64,000 nt of DNA. Origin: Spisula solida (taxonomy: Eukaryota; Mollusca; Bivalvia; Venerida; Mactridae). Position numbers and translations under genes: made by a program. Each line of letters opens with the position of its first letter. Within the stretch, counting starts at the first letter, position 1. Positions 34,739 to 46,249 of this stretch are shown piece after piece. The stretch covers positions 17,449,533 to 17,513,532 of the forward strand of contig OX365960.1 of assembly GCA_947247005.1 (NCBI GenBank), read 5' to 3'. The notes under the pieces are model-generated. The model was not told where the DNA came from, did no database searches, and was given only the letters and a program-made list of their open reading frames with translations.

Positions 34739-35687
34739 TAGCGTGATTTTTCTTATATACTTATTTACACTTTGTAAATTACATATAATGCACGATGAAT
34801 TTAGCAACATATTATAAATGCAAAATGTTGATATTTGAGACTATACATGATTAAACATGTATGCATCAATAATCCCGAATTCCGAAAACCTGTGTCCGGA
34901 GTTTCCACCTAACCTTCTACTTTCGCTTTAGGCGGATGCGACACCGGGTTATTTCCCTTGAACTGGGCGTTTGCGTGACGTTTTGATAAATTGCTAGGTT
35001 CTTTGGTCTAAAAGAATGATTCATTACGTATATTAGGGCGGTTCTTCATTGTTACCCATTGCTTGATGATTTCCAAGCTTTAAAACCGGTTTTAAACACA
35101 TAATAAAAAGCTTCTATTTTCATCTTAGAAATTTCTTAAATAGTAATATACCTATGTACGTATCTTAAATATAGGCACATTTCTTAGTTGAAAATGGATA
35201 TTTAAGACAAAAATCGGCTATTTAAGAAGATCTTAAGTTTAAGATATGTTGTGAATAGCTACTAAGAAATAAATTAAACTTAAGACGAATCTTATCATAT
35301 CTAAGAAATTTATAGGATATTTAAGATATATTTTTATCTAAGAAGCTTTGTGAATACCAGCCCAGAACGTCGTATCGGTCGCGGTTCCTGGGACCCAAAG
35401 TTGGACACGCTTCCCTGTCTGACTTAATATCATCTTTTTACCCATTGCTTCTAAAAGATACGATGTGAACATTATACGCAGAATATACAAAAACAACAAT
35501 AACCACTGAGTCACACTTCTTTTTCATTTACCTATATATTGTTACCTACTTTTATGTGTGTATCGAAATGGCTGACATGCATAGACACTTTGCTTGTTCC
35601 TTAAATTATGTGGAAGAGGGGGGGGTAAAATCGATAACTAAGGTACAAGTTGCGAATGGGACAAAGGTTATGTAGAATTCTACTCAC

Positions 35688-35960
35688 ATTTGGTGCATGA
35701 TGTGACGTCACAAGCTTCCCATTTGGTTCCTGGTTCCATGGTATAACACCAAGTATAACCTACATCACCTGGATCCCTGCAGTAATTCTCTGCATCTGAT
35801 AACGTGATGTCAGGAAAACCGGAAGCGGAAGTATACGTATGGGCGTGAGGTGTTTGTGCGTCCCATCTTTGACACACTTTTCCAGTTCTGGTTCTGTCCC
35901 AAGGACCATCATAATCTTTGGCTGTGAGGGGGTCATTGTAACATCTTTCGTGTCGAAAGT
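35688..35960 (-). CDS. Kringle exon (exon 3 seen) of a secreted multi-kringle protein
   Basis: A 273-nt exon, phase 1 at both ends. The acceptor is 'attaatttcag' and the donor is AAAT|GTGAGT. The kringle is complete with six cysteines in ERCYND, KVCQRWDAQTPHAH, NYCRDP, TWCYTMEP, EACDVT and TSC. One more cysteine would arise just past the donor if it were read through, so the splice position matters. The lysine-site pair is replaced by G-D-V, and the Arg before Trp is Lys (TKWEAC). The intron to exon 4 is over 18 kb and contains the nested transposons. The intron to exon 2 is about 10 kb. Confidence 0.92.
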
Positions 35961-36702
35961 CTGAAATTAATGAATATGACGAATTATTAACAACGATTTG
36001 TTTACAAATATACATCTTTTGTATTCTTATACCTAGAGTATTTTAGGTGCGATACTTTTGCAGAAGATGTGAAATTTTTGTCTATTTAATTACTCCTTAT
36101 TGGCTTCAATCTGATACCTCTCATCATTTTTGTGACGTCATTTACAAACGCGCGCGTAAACATTCTATCAACCAGATTTGTGATAAAACGGTCTATTTCT
36201 GACGTGTTTTTACACATTATATGCAATTAATATAATTAATAGTTCATTGAAAGTTTTATTACTTTATTAAGTGTGTTTCCGACGGAAGAAGTCTTTTAGC
36301 TGATGCTGTACTTAAGAGCTATAAATGTACATGTATAACAAAAACTGAAATCAAAATTTTACTAGTAACCACTTACGAACTGCGTAACACACTAGTTAAG
36401 AAACTTGGCAGCAACGGTAACTCGTCACTTTTCGTATTTGTTAACTTCCCTTTTTTGACGTCATCAAAACATTTGAAGGCGGACATTATTGATTGTGATC
36501 TTGTACCAGGTCATTAAAAGTATTTAACTGCATATGTATGTTAATCACTTCCAGAATGCATTCTTATTCTTTTACAAGTTATGTCTTCGAAATTGGACTT
36601 TTAAACGAACCGTGGTTCCAAGTTGACCCCAACAGGTTGTACAAACGCTGTAAAGGAACTCTTTTGGGACACTCGCTGGAGATTTTAATTTCACGATGAA
36701 CC

Positions 36703-38230
36703 CAACGGATGATAATTAAGAACTAAACAATGAAAACCCGTAGCATACCTGCTGTTACACAATGGTTTGGAGTTATGACGTGTAGGAATTAACTACGAAG
36801 GCCGTAGACTTAAGTGGTTAATAACAATCGTCAGAACGACCCACCATTGTATATCCATTATATATTGTATATACTACGGTTTTTGAATATTTTATTTCGA
36901 TTCTTTCATGATTTAAACTCAGGATTATATATGATACAATCTCCAGGAAAACCTGATATTTTCACACAAAAAATTGATTTTGAGATTTTTTATTATTTAA
37001 GAGAGTAATCTTTATCTTATTATTATTATTTAGAGCCTCTTTGCGCGACGTCGCAAACGTCATTCAAACGTTATTCGACGTTGTTGTAACAAGTACTTTA
37101 TAAATACAGCATTTGATCATTTCTTGACATAAACAGTTCCAATGGTATCACGTTTTAGAATGATGTTTGATGTTTTAAAATATATACCCAAACTGTGAAT
37201 TTACACATGTAAAGATTGGCTACTACTGTTTTATACAACTACTTCTCGTTTTTCTCAACAACAGTACTTTTATGAAATTGGTCACCATAGCAACGAAGTA
37301 AGTGATTTTGACATAACTCATCAGAAATTTTAAAGCTAAGACATAGTAATATATGACTGAATTAATTAAAATTGAATCTATAGACATGCCATTCTGGGCC
37401 GGTATTTATAAAGCATCTTAAGTGAAAACTTAAATCTTTTGACTTAAGATAAAATATTGAGCTGACCATATTTCACAAGAAACGAAAAATAACCCATGGT
37501 TTCTATATGATTACTGTAGCTCTTTACATAATGCTTCTAAACAATGTAAATAATTGTTAATATTAGTTTTCCCGTTTAACTGATACACATAAGCAAAATT
37601 TGAGATTTTAAGAAAATTCTAAGTTTTCACTTAAGATGCTTTATAAATACCGACCCTGTTCATATATTAAAGCTTTTTTAAAACCCTGTTACATGTACAA
37701 GTTGTAATTACATAATGTCAAAATAGCAGGTTTGCCTGGAGACTGGCTCATATTAAGCCAGTGAAACTTTGCGAGAGTATGTTGTTTACTTTACTTTTTT
37801 ATCTGCATGACGTCATTAAAACGACATGACGCCACTTTCATTGTAAATCAGACGTTATACAACGTTTTGTTTGTCCTTTGTCTATATAAGCGAAAGTGTC
37901 GGTCATGTTAAACTTTATCTAGTCCGCGGTTAACCACCGGAAATCAAGAAATGAATGTATATGTGGTCTACTTAGTGAAATAGTGTCATTATCATACAGG
38001 ATATGTCATAGAATCTAGTATCACATAGTGCTGGCACGAACTGCTCATTGTTAACTGTATACTCATTTATCAACTGTATATAGCTGTACACAAGTTCATT
38101 GTTTACTGTATATTTATTTTAACCTATATGTTTAGCGTTAATTGTGCCCATTGTTCACTGTGTATTTAATGCATTCACCGATAAGGTATTGTACATAAAT
38201 TGTATAGATCTAATAAAACATTGCACACTT
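36703..38230 (+). repeat. Dispersed repeat with TATA-box region, interrupted (LTR-like, tentative)
   Basis: Segments near 36750-36930 and 37745-37925 resemble 44260-44400 and 44384-44545. The shared part includes 'tgacgtca'-type words, 'ttgtctatata' and 'gtc(g/a)gtcat' downstream. In this copy AATAAAACATT follows at about 38211. Upstream CRE-like words, a TATA box and a polyadenylation signal are what an LTR would show, but I could not find TG...CA ends or an internal region. About 37930-38190 has three loose repeats of 'cattgttnactgtatattt'. Confidence 0.35.
37397..37655. mobile_element. 259-bp MITE with CTG target duplication (family A-like ends)
   Basis: Inverted termini GGCCGGTATTTATAAAGC and GGTCGGTATTTATAAAGC, continuing through ATCTTAAGTGAAAACTTA. 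CTG at 37394-37396 and 37656-37658. The end closely resembles the 22.56- and 31.60-kb elements (shared GGTATT, AAAGC, TCTTA), and so does the target. Confidence 0.88.
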
Positions 38231-38535
38231 TTATTGAAACAAGTTCTAATCGAGAAAATCATGGCTTCCTTTTGTAAATGGCAAAAGAAAATATGACAAT
38301 AAAACTAAAACGAACCCATTAAAACAAAACGATGCTTCTAATAGACAAAAGGAATGCCACAATTAAAGGACAGTTATAAATAGGGCAACCTTATTTGACT
38401 TATTTTTAAAAACATGTATTTCTTGTTCAGCTGGACAAAACTCTAAACTTATTATTACATGGTCATGTATATACTTACACGCCTCATTAGCACATGTTTA
38501 CCCAGTTTCACAAGTTATATAAACAAGTTTTAGTA

Positions 38536-39317
38536 TAACTCCAACGCGATAAATTGCAGTACAAAAACAAACACAATACTGCCTATATTTTTGTTACGGA
38601 TTAAAATCAAGGACCGTAACATTTACCAATGAAAGCATTCAAACATTTGGCACAACATATAAAGTTTTCATGCTCCTAAACAGCCAGAAACGATGAATAT
38701 AGCGGATTTTATGTTTGTTTATGTATTGCAATTTATTTAATGCTAACTGATAAGATATGGAGTACTATCCGTGAAATAAAACCTATATCAGTCACTGGTT
38801 ATCACCTACAATGTGACTGATATAAGCTCCGCCCCTTCACAGGGACTACTTTAATTTACCAAAATCTCAACACTAAAATGTCTGTAACTTTTTTACTACT
38901 GAACGGAAACATGTCATGTGGGGGTTTTTATTCTTAGTTAGACCATTTCCTACAAGTTGGTGTATGATTTGATGCAAAATTCTCAAAAAAGTCGTTTTCA
39001 CATATTCACCCTAATCCAAGATGGTGGATTTTGAAGTGAAAAATATGAATGGAATAACATATTCATACGTAGCCTAACCACAGTGGTAATTTGGCATAAA
39101 TAGTACCAGTTTTGACACCATATAAGCATTAAATAAATAGAATATTTGTTTGTTTTGATTGAATATGGTTAATATCTCATCTTGTAGTGATAAAACTTTA
39201 ATATTTTCACTCGCGCTACGCGCTCTTGAAAATATTGAATTTTATCACTACACAATGAGATATAAACCATATTCAATCAAAACAAACAAATATCCTCTAT
39301 TTATCGCGCTGGAGTTT
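38536..39317. mobile_element. TAACTCC MITE, second copy, split by a foldback element
   Basis: The left end TAACTCCAACGCGATAAATT matches the 34525 MITE, with TA just before it. The right end is GCGCTGGAGTTT (one or two changes). The interior matches to 'gtattgcaattta', where another 564-bp element is inserted. Confidence 0.78.
38736..39299. mobile_element. 564-bp foldback-bearing insertion (TTTA target duplication)
   Basis: TTTA at 38732-38735 and 39300-39303 bounds it. The right end reads ATATCCTCTA, shared with elements near 44147 and 57896. About 39140-39297 is a long imperfect palindrome with arms containing 'tttgtttgttttgattgaatatgg' and its complement around a loop with 'gcgctacgcgct'. 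Confidence 0.65.
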
Positions 39318-39319
39318 TG

Positions 39320-41700
39320 GTCCTTTTTGTGATCAAATTAGCTTGTCTAAAAGCATTATGTACGAGTGTCTCGCATGAAGTATTAATCGGTGGACGATAA
39401 ATCAACATCAGCACCTCTGACTATATATAAAGTGTACATGTTCTTAAAGATCAATTTTTCAGCTAGACATTCGTGGTATTTCACATCATTCTATATGATC
39501 GCATTTCCGTTGTATTGATATTAAAACAGGACATGGTTTAAAGCACAGGACAAGAAATCCCTCATAAACGCGTAAGAAAATTGTGTTATGTGCTCCTACG
39601 GTTTCAGAACGTTGTTTTCAAATTTCTGTAATATTGTATTAAAAGTAAATCCACAATACGTATTTTTGGTCACGTGATCATGCTCTTTGAGCTTTTGTAA
39701 AGGACAAATTATAAATAATTCAGAGTTTATTTATTATGTAAGAAATAGTAACATATATAAATGTTTAAAATAGATGAATGTTTGACTTTCCCACTTAAGG
39801 TTCACTCTAATGCACGAAGATGTGTATTTTTCTTCAGTGAATTAAATACTCTTTTGGCATAAAAACGCATTAGTATCATACATCATTTTGTAGCTTAAAG
39901 TTCAAATAATCAATATCAACGAGTGTTTTTGTTATATTCACTTGTTATAAAAATGTATTTATAAAAAGTTAATTACAAAATAGGTATACATTTTTCAAAA
40001 TGTCAGTCTCATTTATTGGGTAACAAAATGCTAGAAAAATTAGAAATTGTGGTTGTCAAATATTTGATCAAGGTCATGCCTGCCCATTTATTTAAATAAA
40101 AGCAGTCAAACTGCATTGATTTTGAACAATAAAATACATCAACATGAATTAAAATATATCACATGTGTATGTGTGAAGGCCTACTTTTAATAAATCCTAA
40201 ATAGTTTAGGGTACGGTGGGCCTGACGGACCAGATAGTTGTTGGTTTGTCAATAATCGATTTTATCGGGTCTATAAGACTTAAAACTTGATTATTTGTAC
40301 AAGTTTTAAGTTGCCTCGAAAGAACTGAAACAGGTTTATGGAAAATTAATTAAAGCTTTAGTATTTCTTTCAATTATAAACATATCTAGTTAGATATTCC
40401 TCGTCACTGCATTTTATTTGTATATATACCAAAGAAATTGGCTATTTATCTTTAGTCGTACTGGTCCCTGATAACGTTTGTTCCGTCCGTTAGCCCGTTT
40501 CTTTTAACATGGAAAAAATGCTGTATTTGGTCAGTTTGTGTGTTAAAATGGTTAAGTATTACTCAAAAAACTATTTGCAGACGATAATATAGCATGGCAG
40601 TAACCTCACACAATACATAAACTTACCGAGCACGTTGTAACATTTGCACGGACTATCCGTGTCGATTGAAATATTTTGACAGCTACATGTAATGACCGAT
40701 ATTACACAAACTGTATGTGATCGCGAAACGATCCAGACAATCGAGTTACACAACTGTGTTTGCAATGATTATACGAGCATAATTAACATAAGGATTATTT
40801 AAAAACGCATATTACTTTTGTAATTTAGCTAAAATAAAGTTTGACAGACAGCCTCGTAACACATATCAGATTATCAATTCGCTAACATGTGCAGCATGTG
40901 TTGAGATAGGAAAATGCTGATATTGATGATTCATTGGGACTTAAATTAAACCGTAAGTATCATATTGTATTCGATGTCATTATTTGTTATGAACGGCACA
41001 TTATGAACACCGCATCATAATGGTTTTGTCGATAAACTGTCGCACTACTTTGGCGCATGAATATTAATTTGCTACACAGCGCGAAATTCGTAAACAAACG
41101 AGATGAAAACAGTAATAAATATTTGGATTTCATTGTTATTATCGTATGATCGTTTGTAAAGTTGATAAATTATGAATGTAATAAAGTTTATCATTCGATC
41201 TGGCTATCGATTATGTTGATTACTTTGTTTGAAAAACATGTTGCTGTACGTTTACTGTGGTGACAGGCGGGAGCAAACATGGCGACTTCCTTGTCGAAAT
41301 TACACATCAACATGAAGGTGTGTTTCTCGTAAACAAAACACCAGCATCTAATTTCAAGCCTGGCATGCCCTTGCGACGATTGATTATAAAGTATTGCCAA
41401 TGAGTTCGTATTATGAAATGCAATAATGATAACGTTTGACATTTTGAAAAAAATGTTGCATTTTTCATTCGAAAATCGCCTTTATTTTAGTGTTAGCATT
41501 TGAATTAGGCAACTATATTGTACCTTTAACATCACACGCAAGTGCTACAATGGTTTTCTATCATATATAATAAAAGCAAATTGTATATGCTGTTTGAAAT
41601 AGCTTTTTCAAGTGGGTGTTTTTCAAGCATTTTCAAGGGTTATGATCTACCTTAACACATCCAATAGTACAATACACTACTAGTAACCGCATATAGGGGA
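39320..41700. other. Intron 2 sequence, no firm feature
   Basis: AT-rich intron of the kringle gene. Near 40633-40690 on the minus strand a short cysteine-rich stretch (CQNISIDTDSPCKCYNV) is followed by a good donor (CTCG|GTAAGT at about 40629). The acceptor side is weak (tacatgtag) and the phase does not match the phase-1 pattern of the gene. I do not call it an exon. Confidence 0.3.
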
Positions 41701-41704
41701 TATG

Positions 41705-42829
41705 TAATTCTAACATAGCACGTGAAATTTGCCTTCTTTGCGTATATTGAGCTTACCATATTTTATTACCGCGATAAAATGTAGCTGAGTGATGACGTCA
41801 CGTTTGACGACATATAGTATGACAAATGACGTAACTGTGACAGTAACGTTCCTAGGAAAGAAAGAAGTTTGACGTCAACCTGTCTTGTTGTGCTATAATG
41901 GTAAAGCACTGGCGATGTTAGAATCGAAATAATAAATAGGAGCTGTGCTTTGATGTGTTATAAAATATAGGCACTCGTTTCAATGCGTACATACGCACTC
42001 GTGATTTAATTACTACGCATCCAAACACGTGCCTATATTTTATTACGCAACAAAACATAGCTACGTATTCATTACTTCTTAATTCTAACATAGCACGTGA
42101 TATTTGCCTTCTGTGCGTATATTGAGCTTACCATATTTTATTACCGCGATAAAATATAGCTGATTGATGACGTCACGTTTGACGACATATAGTATGACAA
42201 ATGACGTAACTGTGACGGTAACGTTCCTAGGGAAGAAAGAAGTTTGACGTCAACCTGTCTTGTTATGTTATAATTGTAAAGCACTGGCGATGTTAGAATT
42301 GAAATAATAAATAGGAGCTGTGCTTTGTTGTGTTATAAAATATAGGCACTCGTTTCAATACGTACATACGCACTCGTGATTTAATTACTACGCATCCAAA
42401 CACGTGCCTATATTTTATTTCGCAACAAAACATAGCTAGGTATTCATTATTTCTTAATTCTAACATAGGAAGTGAGATTTGCCTTCTTTGCCTATATTGA
42501 GCTTACCATATTTTATTACCGCGATAAAATATAGCTGATTGATGACGTCACGTTTGACGACATATAGTATGACAAATGACGTAACTGTGACGGTAACGTT
42601 CCTAGGGAAGAAAGAAGTTTGACGTCAACCTGTCTTGTTGTGTTATAATTGTAAAGCACTGGCGATGTTAGAATTAAAATAATAAATAGGAGCTGTGCTT
42701 TGTTGTGTTATAAAATATAGGCACTCGTTTCAATGCGTACATATGCACTCGTGATTTAATTACTACGCATCCAAACACGTGCCTATATATTATTACGCAA
42801 CAAAACATAGCTTCGTAGTAATTATTTCT
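41705..42829 (+). repeat. 375-bp tandem unit in three copies, with CRE-like palindromes
   Basis: Units at 41705-42079, 42080-42454 and 42455-42829 have the same 375-bp spacing and few differences. Each begins TAATTCTAACATAG and contains 'tgatgacgtcacg' (a TGACGTCA full palindrome), 'tttgacgtcaac', the palindrome ATTTTATTACCGCGATAAAAT, and inverted 'ataaaatataggcac/gtgcctatatttta' arms. A diverged relative lies near 48385-48670 and extends over the CRE-like and arm regions. Confidence 0.93.
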
Positions 42830-43580
42830 TAATTATACATATTGCATGACGGCATATAAATGACCACACAAGTTTTTATTGGGGGTTGTTTATACATGTA
42901 TGAGTTATAGATTTCATTCAACGTATAATGAGTATCTTATCGAATATTATGCCTCACCCTAGTTTCATTCAACTGTTTCTTTATCATTCGAATCAGTCAA
43001 TATATCCAGCGATATATTGATTGATTAACATGATCCAAATACAGCAGCCGGTCAATATTATATAAAATATGGACCGGCAAAAAAATATGGACCGGCTGTT
43101 GTTTATTGCATGACGTCATGGATGCTGTGACGCTACCATAGAGCGTGACGTTGTGCGAACTGTTCTTTTAGAAGCGTTTTTCTGTTTGAATTAGATTTAT
43201 ATCCTGCCAACGGAAATTGCATGGATCAATTCATGTGCGTTTATGATACAAAGTTCAGTATGAACTCTGAAGACGCATTTAAGTTTGCATAAAATGAACA
43301 AAAGTCGAAATTCCAGGAATTGGTGATTTATACTTGAAACCAATTTTAAAAAGTTGTCTATGGATTTATTATAGCAATTTAATAACACGTGTTTTGACAA
43401 TTCTAGGTTATTTTTGGTGGATATGCAGGCAGACTAAAAATAGATGTTAGGCCTCCCTACAATGATATGTAGCACATAAACAACTTAGACCCAAATGTAT
43501 GTAACGTTTTCTTATTAGAATCTAGATCTAGTTACAAAAGTAGGCCTGAAATATGGAAATTGAATGTTCGGTATAATATA
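42830..43580. other. No gene; small hairpins
   Basis: 'acagcagccggtcaatattatataaaatatggaccgg' repeated with inversion at 43043-43101 forms a hairpin. Other sequence is unassigned. Confidence 0.4.
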
Positions 43581-43746
43581 AGAAATAGTCCACATCACTT
43601 CAGGCCCAATGTCATTGTATGGACTGGCTAGTCAGCCCGCGTAGTGTATATGGACCCCAGCTTCGCTTCGGTCCATATACACAACTTGGGCTGACTAGCC
43701 AGTCCATATAATGCCATAGGGCCCTCAGTGATGTGAACTATTTCTA
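43581..43746. repeat. 166-bp near-perfect foldback (palindrome)
   Basis: Left arm 'agaaatagtccacatcact...tagtgtatatggacc' and right arm 'ggtccatatacaca...agtgatgtgaactatttct' are reverse complements around a loop of about 13 bp ('ccagcttcgcttc'). An RNA from either strand would form one long stem. Confidence 0.85.
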
Positions 43747-43759
43747 AAATATTGTCAAT

Positions 43760-44150
43760 TTGAAATTGTCAAATACATGGACGAGATTATGGCGATTTTT
43801 CAGTCAAAATAACAGTGAAATTACCACTTTGTTATTTTCACTGTTTTAGAAGCTGGTTACTATATCATGCAAACGTAAAGTCAACGTAAAGGCGCCGGGC
43901 TTTAAAATATGCGTTACTTCATCATGACGTCATAATTCTCACGTCGTGACATTCTACTTTCGACGTAAATTTTCCAATTAAGCCAATTCCGGCACATATT
44001 TATGAGGAATTGAGGTATTTAATAAACAGAAAATTTGTTCATATTTGGTGTAAGATCAATTTTATTTCACTCGTAAAAAATATTGATTTTCTATGATCAC
44101 TCTGTGAAATAAAATTCGATCTTACACCAAAATCAACAAATATCCTCTAT
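43760..44150. mobile_element. Non-autonomous element ending ATATCCTCTA
   Basis: Contains the inverted arms 'tttggtgtaagatcaattttattt' / 'aaataaaattcgatcttacacc' (44045-44135) and ends 'caacaaatatcctcta'. Its left part ('acagtgaaattaccactttgttattttcactgttt') matches the element at 57896-58260 in the opposite orientation. Confidence 0.6.
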
Positions 44151-44219
44151 GTATTATTATTTATTGTAAAAAATGCTTGCATGTAGAAGTGTTATACATG
44201 GACATAACTCCAAACATAT

Positions 44220-44550
44220 AATTAAGAAATAAATTATGAACATCCATAGTATACCGGCTGTTATATATTGGTTTCAGGTTCCGGAGCGTATGAATGACAA
44301 ACCATTGTATAACAAAGGTATACTACTCATTTTGAGTATTTTAATTCAATTCTAACATGAATTAAGCTCATAATTTTATATTTAGCCAGTGTTACGTTAC
44401 GACAGTATGCTGTTTACTTTACTCGTTTACCTGTATGACGTTATAAAAACGACGTGACGTCACTTTCGTTGTATACCAGACGTTATAAAAAGCTAGTTTT
44501 GTTCGTTGTCTATATAGACAAAAGCGTCAGTCATTTTAGAAAAGATACTA
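44220..44550 (+). repeat. Second copy of the TATA-containing dispersed repeat
   Basis: Matches parts of 36703-37925: 'gctgttatatattggttt', 'gtatgacgttataaaaacgacgtgacgtcac' and 'gttgtctatata'. It lacks the 0.8-kb interruption present in the other copy. Confidence 0.5.
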
Positions 44551-44632
44551 ATCGATCTTTGAGAAGTTTGATATTAGTTATAGTAATTTTAACAAGTAAT
44601 TAAGAATTGCAAGCAATACAGAAGTCCCCTAC

Positions 44633-44776
44633 CGGTTTTAAGCCATTTTCAATGTTTCTGTTGCCATAGCATTGGTCGGAATCAAAATATGTTTAGACGT
44701 GCATAATCCCCTTATTGCTCCCTATCCACATACCAAGTTTCATAAACCTAGCTTGGTCAAAAACCGGTAGGGGACT
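44633..44776. mobile_element. 144-bp MITE, ends AGTCCCCTACCGGTTTT
   Basis: Perfect 17-bp inverted ends except for small differences (AGTCCCCTACCGGTTTT / AAAACCGGTAGGGGACT). Flanking bases are too short to fix a target duplication. No coding content. Confidence 0.8.
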
Positions 44777-44989
44777 AAAAAGGTAGAATGATGGTCTTAT
44801 TTCATAGCAACAATACATTTACAGAATATGTTTGTATAATAAAATAGACAACAAAGAAATAAAAATCGTCGTGGGTTATGACGTCATAAAAGATGACATA
44901 TAATAAAATAGAAATTTAAAAATTCGGACTGAAACAGCCGAGCGAGAAAGGCACAAACGGACAAAACACAGACCACAAACATACGTCAC

Positions 44990-45850
44990 AAAACTGAGGA
45001 CGAAACTGGAACTAAAACAAATATTATAATAAGTCAGAAAGGGAGCACTCAACTTAACCATCCGAGCACAGAATACATAAAAAACACAAGGTACAATACC
45101 CACTTGAACTAGCCGAGCACAGAAAACATAAAAAAAAACATACAAGGCACAATGCCCAATTAAACTAGTATGATCCTCCCGGCCATGTCCAAGCTGCTGT
45201 CGAACTCCTAAATGAACCAGTTTCAGCAATCCAAAAGCTGAATGCCTAAGCTGAATGACCTAGTTTCAACAGTAAAATGGCTGAAATGCCTAACTAAATC
45301 GCTACCAGTCAAAACATCGCTAAGTGTCAAAAAAGGCATGTCAAATTTAAGAATCACTGTAAATGATATAACAATGCAGCTACATACATGATTATAAATA
45401 TTTGAATGCTAATAGACTGACGATGATCAATACATTTCTCGTTCCATATACATTATATCCATTTACCACAACAAAAAAATGATATAACATAACGTTTTGA
45501 GATCGTAAACGATAATATTAAGTCGGAAAGGGAAGCTAGACCACACTCAACTTAACCAGCCGAGCACAAAGAACATAAAAACACACAAAGCACAATGTGC
45601 AACAACAACCGGGAACGGGAAAATGATCCGTCGAAGTCCTTGCGGTCAAAAAGCTTAATAAACTAGTTTGAGCAACCAACAAGCAAATTCCCAAGCTGCA
45701 TTACCTAGTTGTCAACAATAAAACGTCTAAAATACCTAGTTTTACCTGTACTGTCTGAAGTCCTAAAAGTTAAAGAAATCAGTTTTAAAAAGCCGAATGC
45801 AATGGTTTCAGCTGAATGACATAGTTTCAGCAATACAAAGCCATGTCCAC
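44990..45850 (-). repeat. R-family repeat copies (two, minus-oriented)
   Basis: 'ataagtcagaaagggagcactcaacttaacc' near 45029 and 'attaagtcggaaaggga' near 45509, each followed by 'gccgagcacag', 'aaggcacaatgcccaa'-like and 'agctgaatgacctagtttcaac' phrases. They match 13980-14130, 19795-19985 and 21565-21770. Confidence 0.65.
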
Positions 45851-45982
45851 TGTCCAGTGATCATATATAGGCCTACAGGGTTATCTCATCGTAGTCGGTT
45901 GTAATGGTTCACACGTACTACGGGACACGCTGTACTCAGTCATATAATATATACATATTATGATGTATTATGTACTACTTAC

Positions 45983-46243
45983 CCAAACCACACTGTTCAA
46001 CTGGGCAGTGTTCCCATCTTGATTCTGGATTCATTGTATAACACCATGGACCTCCTTCCCCATCGGGATTACGACAGAAGTTTACTGCATCTGCTAAGGT
46101 TGCATCAGGAAAATACGCCTCGTTATTATTTGAATGAGAGTGTGGTGTCTGAGCGTCCCATCGTTGACAAACATCACCGCTCAATGTACGTGCTTGGCGC
46201 CCAGTGTATGCATCTTGGCTGGTGGTAAAGCATTCATAAAAAC
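45983..46243 (-). CDS. Kringle exon (exon 2) of a secreted multi-kringle protein
   Basis: First kringle after the signal/PAN exon: a 261-nt exon, phase 1 in and out. The acceptor is 'actaaactttcag' and the donor is TTTGG|GTAAGT. The first codon is completed by the G left over from exon 1. Six cysteines: YECF, DVCQRWDAQTPHSH, NFCRNPDG, PWCYTMNP, EHCPVE and QCG. It has the best lysine-binding features of the four: D-G-E where plasminogen kringle 4 has D-A-D, and Arg-Trp before Cys5 (SRWEHC). It is followed by an intron of about 10 kb to exon 3. Confidence 0.92.
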
Positions 46244-46249
46244 CTGAAA

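Larger units (their letters stand above)
31604..35362 (+). mobile_element. TIR element family A, copy 2 (CAG target duplication)
   Basis: Same ends as copy 1 (GGCTGGTATTCACAAAGC inverted at the two termini), flanked by CAG at 31601-31603 and 35363-35365. CAG is the complement of the CTG at copy 1, so the target reads CWG. It is in the same orientation as copy 1, 1.36 kb downstream, and 3759 bp long. Internal landmarks match copy 1 in order: 'gtcctcgttcattttcgaaccgc', 'atgccccacggtgggg', the TCGTRCGA array, the 14-bp minisatellite and the right arm. It lacks the 4.0-kb insert and has its own MITE at 34525. No transposase seen. Confidence 0.9.

Noticed and set aside
40629..40690. Possible small cysteine-rich exon of the kringle gene on the minus strand (CQNISIDTDSPCKCYNV with a GTAAGT donor).
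   Set aside because: The acceptor lacks a pyrimidine tract and the incoming phase does not fit the phase-1 pattern of all the other exons.
45875..45900. Kringle exons as separate genes or pseudogenes.
   Set aside because: All exons have intact frames, all six cysteines, canonical splice sites and the same phase, so one gene is simpler.
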